64,000 nt of DNA from Metabacillus flavus (GCF_018283675.1 NZ_JAGVRK010000001.1:3286001-3350000), one strand, 5' to 3'. Positions 52,408-61,670 are shown, numbered from the stretch's first letter. The notes: a model not told the origin generated them from the sequence alone. Numbers and translations: made by a program.

Positions 52408-52781
52408 ATAAAATCTCAATATATTTGCATATTTTTTTGATAATTGAGGATTTTATAAAAATTTGCCGGAAATTGTTGAATTGTTAAGAAAAATGAGGAA
52501 ACAGTTCTAAAAAAATAAATCATTTTCGACAAAATTCGTCAAAATTCAACAATAACAATGAGAAGGATTTCATATAACTGATGTCCTTTTCTACTATAAA
52601 ATTCCATAAATTCAACTTCTTCACGGGGATTTCCTGTGAATATTTACGTAATGGTGCTTACACATGGGGTTTATGGGGGTATGGGCGAGGTTGCTAATCT
52701 TCTTTCCACATGATATTTAATGATATGGAGGTAAAAGGAGTTATTTTACGATAATCCGAGAAACGTTTGAGAGGTGCAGGA

Positions 52782-53483
52782 ATGATTGAAACCGTAGAGA
52801 TTGAAAAAGTGTTCGCGAACGGAAATGAATGGCATCATGCTTTAAAGAAAGTGAACATTCAAATACAGGCAAATGAATTCGTAGCAATAACCGGTAAATC
52901 CGGGAGCGGCAAATCCACTTTGCTGAATTTGCTTTGCGGGATCGATAAACCTTTTAAAGGGAAAATCTGCATTAATGAGACGGAAATTACCAACCTCTCT
53001 AAAGATAAGCTGACGAAGTGGAGAAACAGGGATATCGGAATTGTGTTCCAATCCTTTCATCTCCTGCCAAGTCTGACCCTTTTAGAAAATGTAATGCTTC
53101 CAATGGAGTTTTCCCCTTTAAAAAGGAATAAGAAACATCGGGCGCTCGAGCTTCTGAATTCCGTAGGACTTTCAGACAAGGTTCATATGTTTCCTGACTA
53201 TGTATCCGGAGGGGAAAAACAAAGAACTGCGATAGCCAGGGCATTAGCTAATGATCCCCCGATTCTTTTTGCAGATGAACCGACTGGAAATCTGGATACA
53301 GAAAATGCTGAACATATAATGAAACTATTCTTTACTCTGATCCAAGATGGTAAAACGATTGTGATGGTAACGCATGATCAGGAGCTATCAAAAAAAACAG
53401 ATCGGATTATTCATATGAAAGATGGGATGGTAATAGAAGATCTCGGTCCTTTAGCTTCTATACAAGGAGCTGGCTGGTCATGA
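52782..53483 (+). CDS. ABC transporter ATP-binding protein (LolD/MacB type)
   Basis: A 233-residue ATPase with Walker A G-K-S-G-S-G-K-S-T, signature V-S-G-G-E-K-Q-R, and Walker B I-L-F-A-D-E-P-T-G-N-L-D, the last being typical of the MacB/LolD/FtsE class that drives FtsX-like permeases. ATG 52782 has GAGAGGTG at good distance. It overlaps the permease gene by four bases. These systems export or resist peptides, or move lipoproteins; the substrate here is unknown. Confidence 0.9.
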   Translation: MIETVEIEKVFANGNEWHHALKKVNIQIQANEFVAITGKSGSGKSTLLNLLCGIDKPFKGKICINETEITNLSKDKLTKWRNRDIGIVFQSFHLLPSLTLLENVMLPMEFSPLKRNKKHRALELLNSVGLSDKVHMFPDYVSGGEKQRTAIARALANDPPILFADEPTGNLDTENAEHIMKLFFTLIQDGKTIVMVTHDQELSKKTDRIIHMKDGMVIEDLGPLASIQGAGWS

Positions 53484-55813
53484 TGCCGCTATTCGCCAGA
53501 AAACCGCTTCGGGACTTAGGCAGGCAAAAAGCAAAAACGCTCCTAATTCTATTGTCTATTATTATCAGCCTGTCGATTTCCGGAGTAATTATGCATACGA
53601 AGCTTCAATTTGAGGCGGCTCTTGAAGAAAGCATGGACCGTTCCCATGTTTCAGACGCAGCTTTTTACACCAACTCATTCCAGACTCTGCCTGCCGGGCT
53701 CCATAAGCTTGAGGGAATTGAAAAAGCGGAGGCAAAAATTTCCCTTCGTGCCAGAGCAAAAACAGAGGACGGATTTAAAAATATTGAAATCGCCGGTCTG
53801 CCGGATAAGCAAAACTACCAGATTGGACAAATAAGTCTTCATAAAAATCATCCTTCAGATGCTGCTTCCTATGCAGAGACCTCAACAAAGCAGCTCTTTC
53901 AGTGGAAGGATGGACAGGCCATCCAGCTTTTGATTCCAGGTGAAAAGCAAAAAAGCCTGAAGCTTTCAGGATCCGTAACCGATCCCTCCCGGATACCGGC
54001 ATCATTCAGCGGTACGGGCTATCTTTATTTATCCTCAGAAGCATTAAAAAAACTTGGTGTTCCTTTAACTTACACTCAAATCCAGATTAGATTTGAGGAA
54101 GATACAAGCAAAAAGGAAAAAGATCAGCTAATGACCCGTATCAGCAAAGTCCTGAAATCATCGGGTATTACATCCTATCGTACCGAGCATGCTGAGGAAA
54201 CCTTTTATATAAGGAATACACTCGTGTCAGCTATTCTCACTGTCCTCATCTGGTTTGGTCTCTTTTCCTTAGTACTTGGGTTTATCCTGATTACACACCT
54301 TTTCCATCGGGTCATTGCCGAGCATATAAAAGAGATGGGCATCCAGCGTGTAGTAGGAGCTCCGATCTCTTTCATTTGGAAGCAATATTCCCTTTATCTG
54401 GGGGTTATTGGAATCATCTCGTTCCTATGCTCTGCCGGTGCCAGTTATTTTGGCAGCAAATGGGCTGTGCGGTATTTGGCGGAAGAGCTGAACATCGGCT
54501 CCTATACGGAAAGCATTCATCCAACAGTTGCTTATCTGCTGCTCTTGTTATCATTTGCTATCCCTTATCTGGGTGCTTTTGTACCAATTCAAAAAGTATT
54601 AAATAAGCCGCTTACCGATACTTTGAGAAATGTTCCGCACTCCTTCCCATCCAAGAAAACAAAAAAGAGCCTTGGCCGGTTTTCATTGAGTGTCTTATCG
54701 TGGAGGCATGCATTCTCAAAGAAAGGGCAAATGGTCTCAAATATCCTCATGCTTTCGTTTGGAGGAGCCATCATCATATCCTGCCTGGCACTAAACCAGA
54801 CCTTGAACAACCAGCTGAACCAAATGAATCAATTCTGGAATTATGATCAGGAATGGTCGGTAAAAAGCAAGCTCCCAAAATCGGAGATAACCGCTCTCTT
54901 TAAGGAAACGGATGGAGTAAGCGAAGCGGAGGGGTGGACCGTCCGCAATACGGAAATCAAATTTGAAAAAGGAGTTAAACATAATGCCCTTCTCATAGCA
55001 CTTCCCGAACGGTCAAAGCTGATTACGCCTGCTGTAAAGCAAGGACAATGGCTCAAGCAGGGCGGAAAACCCGCGATCGTTATTAACGAAGACCTGCGTA
55101 CCATGCTTGGCAGTCCCAACACCGGTGAAAATGCTGAGCTTCAAATCGGTAAAGAAAGAAAAACTTTTTATATTGAAGGAATAATCGGAAGCCAGCTAAA
55201 AGGCCCTGCTGCCTATATGAGCGGAACCGATTATGAAAAATGGCTTCTTGCAGATTCTGCAAACCGGATTGCCGTCAAGTTAAAGTCCGATGCAAACAGC
55301 GGTAAGGTTTCTGAACAGCTAGAGAAGCACCTGACAGATCAAGGAGCAGCAGTAGAAGGAACAGAGACCATTCAAGCTATGCAGGAACGCCCAAAACAAA
55401 TTATTGGTCTGATGGTTGCATCCATTTTAGCCGCGGGGATTCTATTCACCGTTCTCGGGTTGCTCAATCTGATGACCGCCACAAGCATGAACGTATATGA
55501 AAGGCAAAAGGAAATTGGAATAACGAGAGCCATTGGGGGATCTTCCGGAAAAATAGTTCGGATGTTTGCAGCAGAGAGTCTGATCATAGCAATGATCAGC
55601 TGGAGTCTTGCAGCTGCCTTTTCCTATCCGCTCAGCCGGTTTTTGTGCAAGGAAATCGGCATGGCTCTTCTGGGTTCTCCATTGCAAAGCGGATTCTATC
55701 CAGATGGGATTTTCATCTGGCTTACTGTAAGTATTGTCATAGGACTTGGTGCATCAGCAGTGCCTGTCCTGAAATCCCTGGCAAAACCGCTGCCAAAATT
55801 GCTCGAGGATTAA
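53480..55813 (+). CDS. FtsX-like ABC transporter permease
   Basis: A 777-residue permease with helices near residue 20, a large extracellular domain (about 45-245), three helices (about 255-375), a second extracellular domain (about 455-640) and three more helices, i.e. two FtsX modules fused. N-terminal P-L-R-D-L-G-R-Q-K-A and the later Y-E-R-Q-K-E-I-G-I-T-R-A-I-G-G motif contact the ATPase. Works with the preceding gene as a mechanotransmission-type complex. Confidence 0.9.
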   Translation: MMPLFARKPLRDLGRQKAKTLLILLSIIISLSISGVIMHTKLQFEAALEESMDRSHVSDAAFYTNSFQTLPAGLHKLEGIEKAEAKISLRARAKTEDGFKNIEIAGLPDKQNYQIGQISLHKNHPSDAASYAETSTKQLFQWKDGQAIQLLIPGEKQKSLKLSGSVTDPSRIPASFSGTGYLYLSSEALKKLGVPLTYTQIQIRFEEDTSKKEKDQLMTRISKVLKSSGITSYRTEHAEETFYIRNTLVSAILTVLIWFGLFSLVLGFILITHLFHRVIAEHIKEMGIQRVVGAPISFIWKQYSLYLGVIGIISFLCSAGASYFGSKWAVRYLAEELNIGSYTESIHPTVAYLLLLLSFAIPYLGAFVPIQKVLNKPLTDTLRNVPHSFPSKKTKKSLGRFSLSVLSWRHAFSKKGQMVSNILMLSFGGAIIISCLALNQTLNNQLNQMNQFWNYDQEWSVKSKLPKSEITALFKETDGVSEAEGWTVRNTEIKFEKGVKHNALLIALPERSKLITPAVKQGQWLKQGGKPAIVINEDLRTMLGSPNTGENAELQIGKERKTFYIEGIIGSQLKGPAAYMSGTDYEKWLLADSANRIAVKLKSDANSGKVSEQLEKHLTDQGAAVEGTETIQAMQERPKQIIGLMVASILAAGILFTVLGLLNLMTATSMNVYERQKEIGITRAIGGSSGKIVRMFAAESLIIAMISWSLAAAFSYPLSRFLCKEIGMALLGSPLQSGFYPDGIFIWLTVSIVIGLGASAVPVLKSLAKPLPKLLED

Positions 55814-55838
55814 CAGCTGATAATGAGGAGGCTTTAAA

Positions 55839-57005
55839 ATGAAGAGAATATTGATTTTGCCTTTATTTAAAATGGAATCCGGCCACCATAGAAGTGCCAA
55901 CGCATTAGCAGAGGCCTTTCAAAAGCATGATCCCGAGATACAATGCGAGAAGGTAGACTTTTTAAGCTATGTAAATGGAGGTCTGGAAAAGCTCGTTTCT
56001 AATCTCTATTTAACCTGGATTAAGAAATTTCCCAGGGCATACAGCTCGTTCTACCATCTCTTCTTCAGCAAAAAATCCAGCATGATCCAATCTGCTTATG
56101 AAGCTGTTTTTCTGGAAAAGATGGAGCAGCTGATTGAAGTCAAACAGCCTGATTTAATTGTCTGCACACACAGCTTCCCGTCCTTCCTTGTCGATAAACT
56201 GAAGCGGTACGGAGTCTGTGATGTGCCGGTTTTAAATCTGTACACGGATTTTTTTATTAACGGTCTATGGGGAAAGGAACAAGTGGATTTGCATTGCGTT
56301 CCAAGCAAAGATGTGAAAAATGAATTGCTGCAAATGGGCATCTCAGAAAATAAAGTAATTGTTTCAGGGATTCTTGCAAATGATCGCTTTAATCGGAGAA
56401 AAATGAACCGCCAGCATGATGAAAAAATTCATGTGATTCTTTCCGGGGGGAGTCTTGGACTTGGCAAAAATTTTTCCAGCTTAATCAAAACTTCGAATAG
56501 CGGCCTTGTTGAGTACAAGGTTCTATGCGGATCCAACCGGGCACTTTTGGAGAAAGTAAACAGCCTGAATTCTTCTCACATTACAGCCCTTCCATATATT
56601 GCTTCTTCAGAGCAAATGAATCAGCTTTACAGCTGGGCGGATGCCATTGTTACGAAACCTGGCGGGGCAACCATCAGTGAGGCAATCAGGAAGAAGCTTC
56701 TCATTTTCATTCATTCTGTACTTCCAGGACAGGAGGAAATCAACTTAGAATACTTGTCTGATAGAGGACTAGCGGAAACGGTTGATGTCCGGCGATCCTT
56801 TGAAGATCAGCTGCTTTCTGTTGTCAGCGATTCAAGCAAGCTGTTTGCTATAAATAAGGCACGCCATCAATACATGAATGAACTTGACGTCCGTTCATGT
56901 GCTGAACTTGCCTCCCTTATTGACAGAAAGCTGTTCGCAGGTAAAAAGACACCAAAAGAAAAGTATTTGAATGATCTGTTCTCTAAACTTTACCGCAGCC
57001 TTTAA
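55839..57005 (+). CDS. UgtP/MurG-like glycosyltransferase
   Basis: A 388-residue GT28-fold protein. The N-terminal MGDG-synthase-like domain has S-G-H-H-R-S-A near residue 14 and the later nucleotide-sugar segment reads T-K-P-G-G-A-T-I-S-E-A; P-G-Q-E-E-I-N also matches UgtP. UgtP adds glucose to diacylglycerol to make glycolipid anchors; this protein is a relative, perhaps of the YkoN type. It follows the ABC permease by 25 bases with TGAGGAGG, suggesting a joint role in making and moving a glycolipid. Confidence 0.85.
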   Translation: MKRILILPLFKMESGHHRSANALAEAFQKHDPEIQCEKVDFLSYVNGGLEKLVSNLYLTWIKKFPRAYSSFYHLFFSKKSSMIQSAYEAVFLEKMEQLIEVKQPDLIVCTHSFPSFLVDKLKRYGVCDVPVLNLYTDFFINGLWGKEQVDLHCVPSKDVKNELLQMGISENKVIVSGILANDRFNRRKMNRQHDEKIHVILSGGSLGLGKNFSSLIKTSNSGLVEYKVLCGSNRALLEKVNSLNSSHITALPYIASSEQMNQLYSWADAIVTKPGGATISEAIRKKLLIFIHSVLPGQEEINLEYLSDRGLAETVDVRRSFEDQLLSVVSDSSKLFAINKARHQYMNELDVRSCAELASLIDRKLFAGKKTPKEKYLNDLFSKLYRSL

Positions 57006-57121
57006 GCTTTGCCGTTTCTGCGATTTTTATATACATGATAATAGATAAACGTGCAGCCCACTGTCAAGACGACAATGTGTGCCCACATAAAGGCTGCACG
57101 GAACATTTCGATAAATGACAT
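57002..57121 (-). CDS. 39-residue single-pass membrane peptide
   Basis: M-S-F-I-E-M-F-R-A-A-F-M-W-A-H-I-V-V-L-T ... ending Y-K-N-R-R-N-G-K-A. One transmembrane helix spans about residues 9-31 with a basic tail. AAAGGATGGGG lies before the ATG. Its stop overlaps that of the opposing glycosyltransferase by two bases. The composition and ribosome site argue it is a genuine small protein; no family is recognised. Confidence 0.65.
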   Translation of the reverse strand: MSFIEMFRAAFMWAHIVVLTVGCTFIYYHVYKNRRNGKA

Positions 57122-57444
57122 TTTCCCCATCCTTTCTGGATTATATATAGGAAGTTTTTCTAATTCTTCTTGACTATAATATCGTCTAAAGAACTAGTTT
57201 GTTAACTTCTTTTATACAAAATAGTTATAATTACCCACAACTTTTAACTTATGGGCGTTATCACAGTCTACGGGCTTATCCATCATTTTAATCACATTTG
57301 GCAGAAATAAACTTATACTGTAAAGAGATAGATAATAGAAGCTTCCTGTTGCGTATAGAGCGGGAGGTAAAGCAATTCCATTATCCCGCAGCAGCCGGAT
57401 TCTATTATATTAGCCCTAAAAAAATGATGGAAAGGAACATCTTT

Positions 57445-57930
57445 ATGTCTGAAATGAATCCTCAAGAAGCATTGGCACTGATTAAGAAGATAGGGACTGA
57501 GCTGGAGAAAAGCCTGAATGATACTATACAGGATCGGCTAAACCAAGAGGAATTATTAATCCTCGCAAACATGGCTGTCCCATTCATTAAAAAGACATTC
57601 GAACAAAGCCAGGAAATTTCTGAATTCCTGTCCGTCCCCTTAAATTTCGCTACTAAGAGGGATTTTGTCCGATTAGCGAATCTCTCTATTCAAATTGAAG
57701 AAAAGCTCGATCAAATCGAAGGCTATCTCCATCAGCTAGCCAATCAAGAAAGCTCCCCTGCCCCATCTCTGCTTAGTTCTGAAGCACCGTCGTCCATCGC
57801 AAGAGAAGAACGTCCTTCCCTATCAAAAAACCGCGCGAAAAAAGAACAGTTAAAACACCTTCTCATACATTATGCACTCAATATAAAAGCCTATCCGCAA
57901 AGGAATCCATCAAATAATGACTCCATTTGA
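57445..57930 (+). CDS. phaR: PhaR-like polyhydroxyalkanoate synthase subunit
   Basis: A 161-residue helical protein. The stretch F-A-T-K-R-D-F-V-R-L-A-N-L-S-I-Q-I-E-E-K-L-D resembles the conserved region of PhaR/PhaE subunits of class III-IV synthases. The start at 57445 (MSEMNPQEALAL) is preceded by AAAGGAA; the frame extends to 57298 without a better site. It overlaps phaC by 14 bases. Assignment relies largely on the neighbour. Confidence 0.6.
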   Translation: MSEMNPQEALALIKKIGTELEKSLNDTIQDRLNQEELLILANMAVPFIKKTFEQSQEISEFLSVPLNFATKRDFVRLANLSIQIEEKLDQIEGYLHQLANQESSPAPSLLSSEAPSSIAREERPSLSKNRAKKEQLKHLLIHYALNIKAYPQRNPSNNDSI

Positions 57931-58942
57931 AGAAATATACGAGCAGGTGAAAAAGTGCGCCCTTCTTTTGCAAACTCCTGAACCCCCTGTAGGACTTACC
58001 GATCGAATAGCGGTTTGGAAAAAAAATAAGGCTGTATTATGGTATTATCCTGCGAAAGAGAAAAAGTATTCCGTGCCTTTATTTCTAGTCTATTCGCTTG
58101 TAAATAAAGCATTCATATTGGATTTGGCACCTGGATTCAGCATGATTGAAGCATTTGTTAACGAAGGCTATGATGTTTATCTGCTGGACTTTGGCGTACC
58201 AGGCTATGAGGATAAGGATCTTACCATTGACGCTTATGTGATGAACTATATTCAGGAAGCAGCCCGAAGAACTTTGCGCCATTCAAAAGCAGAAGAGCTT
58301 ACGGTCATCGGCTACTGCCTCGGCGGGACGATCGCAGCCATTTACGCAGCTGTAACAGACGATCCGATCCGCAATTTAATTCTTAATGTCGCTCCTATTG
58401 ATTTTCATCAGTACAAGGTATTCGATAAAATCATCGAAGGTATGAGAAATGGAAAAGCTGATTTTGATCCTTTATTCGACGCTCTGGGGATTATTCCTGC
58501 AGCCTTTATGAAAACAGGCTTGCGCATGGTCAGTTATCCTGTTTACTACAGTCCTTATCTATCCCTGCTTTACAGAGCTGATAACAAAGAATATACGGAT
58601 TATTGGAGAAGATTCAATAAATGGACGCAAGGCCACGTTCCGTTTTCGGGGGAAGCAATGAAGCAGTTCGTTCGTGATTTCGGCAGAGAGAACAAGCTCA
58701 TTAACGGAGGATTGCAGATTAGCGGAAAAAATGCGAGCCTTTCTAACATTAAAGCCAGTATGCTCGTAATCTGCGCAGAAAGTGATAAGCTCGTTCCGAT
58801 GGAATTAAGCACGGCGATTATAGATCATGTTTCAAGCCAGGACAAAACGCTTGAGATTCTTAAAGGAGGCCATGCTACGTTCACGGTGAAAAACGGTCTC
58901 CCTGGATACTTGAGCACATGGCTTCGTGAACGTTCTTCTTAA
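57917..58942 (+). CDS. phaC: PhaC-like poly(3-hydroxyalkanoate) synthase
   Basis: A 341-residue alpha/beta hydrolase of the PhaC class III/IV type. The lipase-like box is G-Y-C-L-G-G, with the cysteine nucleophile near residue 136. Y-L-L-D-F-G-V-P-G-Y-E-D-K-D and the histidine in K-G-G-H-A-T are characteristic. It polymerises hydroxyacyl-CoA into storage polyester together with PhaR. The usual Bacillus partners phaP, phaQ and phaB are not adjacent. Confidence 0.83.
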   Translation: MTPFEEIYEQVKKCALLLQTPEPPVGLTDRIAVWKKNKAVLWYYPAKEKKYSVPLFLVYSLVNKAFILDLAPGFSMIEAFVNEGYDVYLLDFGVPGYEDKDLTIDAYVMNYIQEAARRTLRHSKAEELTVIGYCLGGTIAAIYAAVTDDPIRNLILNVAPIDFHQYKVFDKIIEGMRNGKADFDPLFDALGIIPAAFMKTGLRMVSYPVYYSPYLSLLYRADNKEYTDYWRRFNKWTQGHVPFSGEAMKQFVRDFGRENKLINGGLQISGKNASLSNIKASMLVICAESDKLVPMELSTAIIDHVSSQDKTLEILKGGHATFTVKNGLPGYLSTWLRERSS

Positions 58943-58973
58943 TGACGATACAATTAAAGAGAGGATGATCCTT

Positions 58974-59141
58974 TTGTACCTTCTAGATCTTTACAGTGAA
59001 AACAAAAAAACTTTTGCGGCCGGTATGGCATCAGTTGTATATAAAAACTATTTAAAGTCCGAACACAGTTCTGCTGTATTCAATGATTTAGCCGAGCCTT
59101 CCTATTACAACCGAATTACTCATTTTCCTTTATACCGATAA
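58974..59141 (+). CDS. Small hypothetical protein after phaC
   Basis: A 55-residue frame starting with TTG at 58974 (MYLLDLYSENKKTFAAGM...), nine bases after GAGAGG; the frame is open from 58926. Tyrosine-rich, ends H-F-P-L-Y-R. No family recognised. It is the only frame in the phaC-dedA gap and its reality is uncertain. Confidence 0.4.
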   Translation: MYLLDLYSENKKTFAAGMASVVYKNYLKSEHSSAVFNDLAEPSYYNRITHFPLYR

Positions 59142-59164
59142 AATAGGAAAATCTACCAGTTTGA

Positions 59165-59220
59165 GCGGCTCCTGATAAAGGGAAAAGAACAGTAAATGAT
59201 ATTTGTTGGGAAGGAGCCGC
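59165..59220 (+). promoter_or_regulatory. Inverted repeat covering the ribosome site of the second DedA gene
   Basis: GCGGCTCC (59165-59172) and GGAGCCGC (59213-59220) are perfect eight-base arms 40 bases apart. The second arm includes the AAGGAG ribosome site and ends one base before the ATG at 59222, so the folded mRNA would hide the start. Confidence 0.6.
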
Positions 59221-59221
59221 C

Positions 59222-59833
59222 ATGTTTGAATTTGTGATTAAAGTTTTAAAATTATTTGGTATTTGGGGACTTCTGGGCGGAATTGCAATCGAGGCCTCTT
59301 CCGTTCCATTTCCCGGCTCTCTTTTAACATTGGCATACGGGTTTGTCCTTGATCAGCCCATGTCAAAAATGATTTGGATTGCTGTACTTGCAAGCATTGT
59401 ATACACGATTTTCTCCCTGATTCCTTACTGGATCGGGGCAAAACTGGAACATAAAGTGAAAAAGAAATTTAAACGCAAAAAGAAGACCATCGAGAGAACC
59501 CAGCGCTGGTTTAAGAAGTGCGGGATTTGGAGCATTGCCCTTTCAAGACCGCTTGGAATCGGAAATTACATTTCCTACGTTTCAGGATTATCCAAAGTGA
59601 AATTGACCCCTTTTCTTATTCTGACCTTTATAGGGGTTTTTCCGTTAAACATCGCAATGCTCTGGCTCGGATCTGCAGGAAATCTCGGCTCCGTTCAAAA
59701 GTTCATGTCCAATATGCAGACGGTCATTTTAATTTTACTCGGGATTGCCTTGGCTGGTTATCTCATCTATCGCTTCTTTATTAAGAAAAAAAATTGTGAC
59801 GATGACAATCAGGCTGAATCCAGTTCAGTTTGA
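59222..59833 (+). CDS. DedA family membrane protein (second copy)
   Basis: A 203-residue DedA/VTT protein with E-A-S-S-V-P-F-P-G-S near residue 24, and S-R-P-L-G-I-G-N-Y-I-S-Y-V-S-G as the second re-entrant motif. It differs from the copy at 18489 (F-I-P-V-V-R-H there), so the two belong to separate subgroups. A basic loop (K-K-K-F-K-R-K-K-K) lies in the middle. Likely a lipid flippase. Confidence 0.87.
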   Translation: MFEFVIKVLKLFGIWGLLGGIAIEASSVPFPGSLLTLAYGFVLDQPMSKMIWIAVLASIVYTIFSLIPYWIGAKLEHKVKKKFKRKKKTIERTQRWFKKCGIWSIALSRPLGIGNYISYVSGLSKVKLTPFLILTFIGVFPLNIAMLWLGSAGNLGSVQKFMSNMQTVILILLGIALAGYLIYRFFIKKKNCDDDNQAESSSV

Positions 59834-59840
59834 GAGTAAA

Positions 59841-60017
59841 GAGGCTGTCCATTAAGTAGTTTTTCAAAAGAAATGAGATGGGTTTTGGTTGATTTCCGCT
59901 GCAGGCTGCTCGCTTTGCGCCTGCGGGGTCTCACCTGTCCCGCTGTAGTCTCGCGCAATACGCTCCAATTAAAACGGAAAACAAAAACCCGGGAATGCTC
60001 TGCTCCCGGGTTTCTAT
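59841..60017. repeat. Composite interspersed element with terminator, copy B
   Basis: GGCTGTCCATTAAGTAG, then the GC-rich repeat core (TGATTTCCGCTGCAGG...CTCACCTGTCCCGC), then ACCCGGGAATGCTCTGCTCCCGGGT as a hairpin. It is the inverse of the element at 42133-42411 but about 100 bp shorter. The hairpin may terminate dedA and the opposing reductase gene. Confidence 0.85.
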
Positions 60018-60059
60018 ATTATTCTCAGCCGGGCGTTTTAGAGAACCTCTTTTTTACTT

Positions 60060-60581
60060 CTATTTTTCATAGTCATATGAAAGCATGACGATCTCATTGT
60101 AGATTTGTGTATTAGAGAGTTTAAGTTTGTGCTCGGGAAAGTCTTGCTTAAAAAGCGGGATACCCTTTCCTAATAGAATTGGGATGACCGCAATCATAAA
60201 TTGATCCACAAGCTTCTCCTTCAGAAATTCACGGATCAGCTCCCCTCCGCCAATAAGCCAGATGTCTTTCCCCGGCTGCTTTTTCAATTCCGAAATAAGG
60301 TTAATCGGACTGCCTTTCACAAAAGACGCATATTCGTCTCTTCCGTCTTTTTCATTTGAATAGACATAGCAATCCATTTCTTTATAAGGGAATTCCATAT
60401 CAAAACCAAGTACTTGCTCGTACGTTTTCCTCCCCATAATCACGGTACCGATGTTTTTCATCAGTTCGCTATACCCATTATCTCCTTCTCCTTCGGCTTC
60501 CTCAAGCCAGTCGATATCTCCATTCTCTCTGGCGATGTATCCGTCCAGACTCATGGCGATGTATAATACGGTTTTCCTCAA
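60060..60581 (-). CDS. Dihydrofolate reductase family protein (RibD C-terminal type)
   Basis: A 173-residue protein with the RibD_C fold: S-L-D-G-Y-I-A-R-E-N-G-D-I-D-W at the start, V-I-M-G-R-K-T-Y-E-Q-V, and I-W-L-I-G-G-G-E-L-I for NADPH binding. It matches the YyaP/YwjB group, reductases of unknown substrate related to but distinct from folate DHFR. AGGAGGA lies upstream. Divergent from a WYL regulator that may control it. Confidence 0.88.
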   Translation of the reverse strand: MRKTVLYIAMSLDGYIARENGDIDWLEEAEGEGDNGYSELMKNIGTVIMGRKTYEQVLGFDMEFPYKEMDCYVYSNEKDGRDEYASFVKGSPINLISELKKQPGKDIWLIGGGELIREFLKEKLVDQFMIAVIPILLGKGIPLFKQDFPEHKLKLSNTQIYNEIVMLSYDYEK

Positions 60582-60673
60582 CGCAAATTCCTCCTTTGGT
60601 ATTAATTTCAGTTATAATGATAATCATAAAACCTGACAGAAACTGACGTAATTTATAAAAAAAGGAGATGGGT

Positions 60674-61627
60674 ATGAATCGTTCCAAAAGGCTTTATGAC
60701 CTCTTAACCTATATAAATAGAAGAGATTCTTTTACAGCGAAGGAGTGTTCTGAAGAATTCGGTGTTTCAATCCGAACGATCCAGCGTGATCTCGAGGAAC
60801 TAAGCACCTGGGGCGTTCCATTTTATTCAGAACAGGGCAGGCATGGAGGCTATCGGATGCTAAACAAAAATCTGCTCCCGCCTATTCTTTTCTCTGCCGA
60901 TGAAGCTGTATCTATCTATTTTGCCTATCAGTCATTATTTTATTTCCGCTCTCTCCCCTTTCAGATTGATATCGAATCAGCCCTTCAAAAGTTTTATTCA
61001 AATCTGCCCCAGCACAGCAAAGAAAAGCTGGACCGGCTGAAAGACACGATTGCTTTTTGGTCCCCTTCCAGCCATTTGGCTGAAGCTCCATATCTTCAAG
61101 AAATTGCAGATGCTGCAATTGAAAAACAAATTGTGGAGTGGCTTTATGATTCAAAAGGCGGTCAGAAGAAAAGAGAAGTCGTTCCCCTCGGTATCTATGC
61201 CCATGGCGGGCTCTGGTATGTGCCGGCTTACTTGATTGAAAAAGCGAAAATTTCCCTTTTCCGTGCGGACCGGGTGCTTGAAATTACTAGGAAAGGAGAG
61301 ACAATTAAAGGTCTTCCCACTCTAAAAGAATGGCTTTCACAGGATGAGTCTCCGCAGAGCTCTTCCATACTGGAAATCAGGTTATCAAAGGAAGGGGTTA
61401 GACTTTGTAAAAGCCATCCGATTCTTCAAACTGGTTTAAGTGAAGAGGAGGATGGCAGCGGTTTTATTCGCCGGCAAATGGATCCAGCGGAAATCAGCTA
61501 CACCGCCACCCTGCTTCTTTCACTCGGAGGCAATGCCGAAGTTCTGAAGCCAGAGTCATTACGAAAAGAAATGAAGGAGTATGCGAGAGTATTGGTCGAT
61601 CTCTATGCGGATGGGGGGAAACAGTAA
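60674..61627 (+). CDS. HTH and WYL domain transcriptional regulator (YafY type)
   Basis: A 317-residue regulator: an N-terminal DeoR-like winged helix (residues 1-60; F-T-A-K-E-C-S-E-E-F-G-V-S-I-R-T-I-Q-R-D-L) and a WYL ligand domain, with W-Y-V-P-A-Y in its core. AAAGGAG supports ATG 60674. WYL domains bind nucleotides or other small ligands. It is divergent from the RibD-type reductase, its likely target. Confidence 0.9.
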   Translation: MNRSKRLYDLLTYINRRDSFTAKECSEEFGVSIRTIQRDLEELSTWGVPFYSEQGRHGGYRMLNKNLLPPILFSADEAVSIYFAYQSLFYFRSLPFQIDIESALQKFYSNLPQHSKEKLDRLKDTIAFWSPSSHLAEAPYLQEIADAAIEKQIVEWLYDSKGGQKKREVVPLGIYAHGGLWYVPAYLIEKAKISLFRADRVLEITRKGETIKGLPTLKEWLSQDESPQSSSILEIRLSKEGVRLCKSHPILQTGLSEEEDGSGFIRRQMDPAEISYTATLLLSLGGNAEVLKPESLRKEMKEYARVLVDLYADGGKQ

Positions 61628-61670
61628 GTGTCTGATGCGAAATGCACACCTACCTTTGCCATAAATTATA

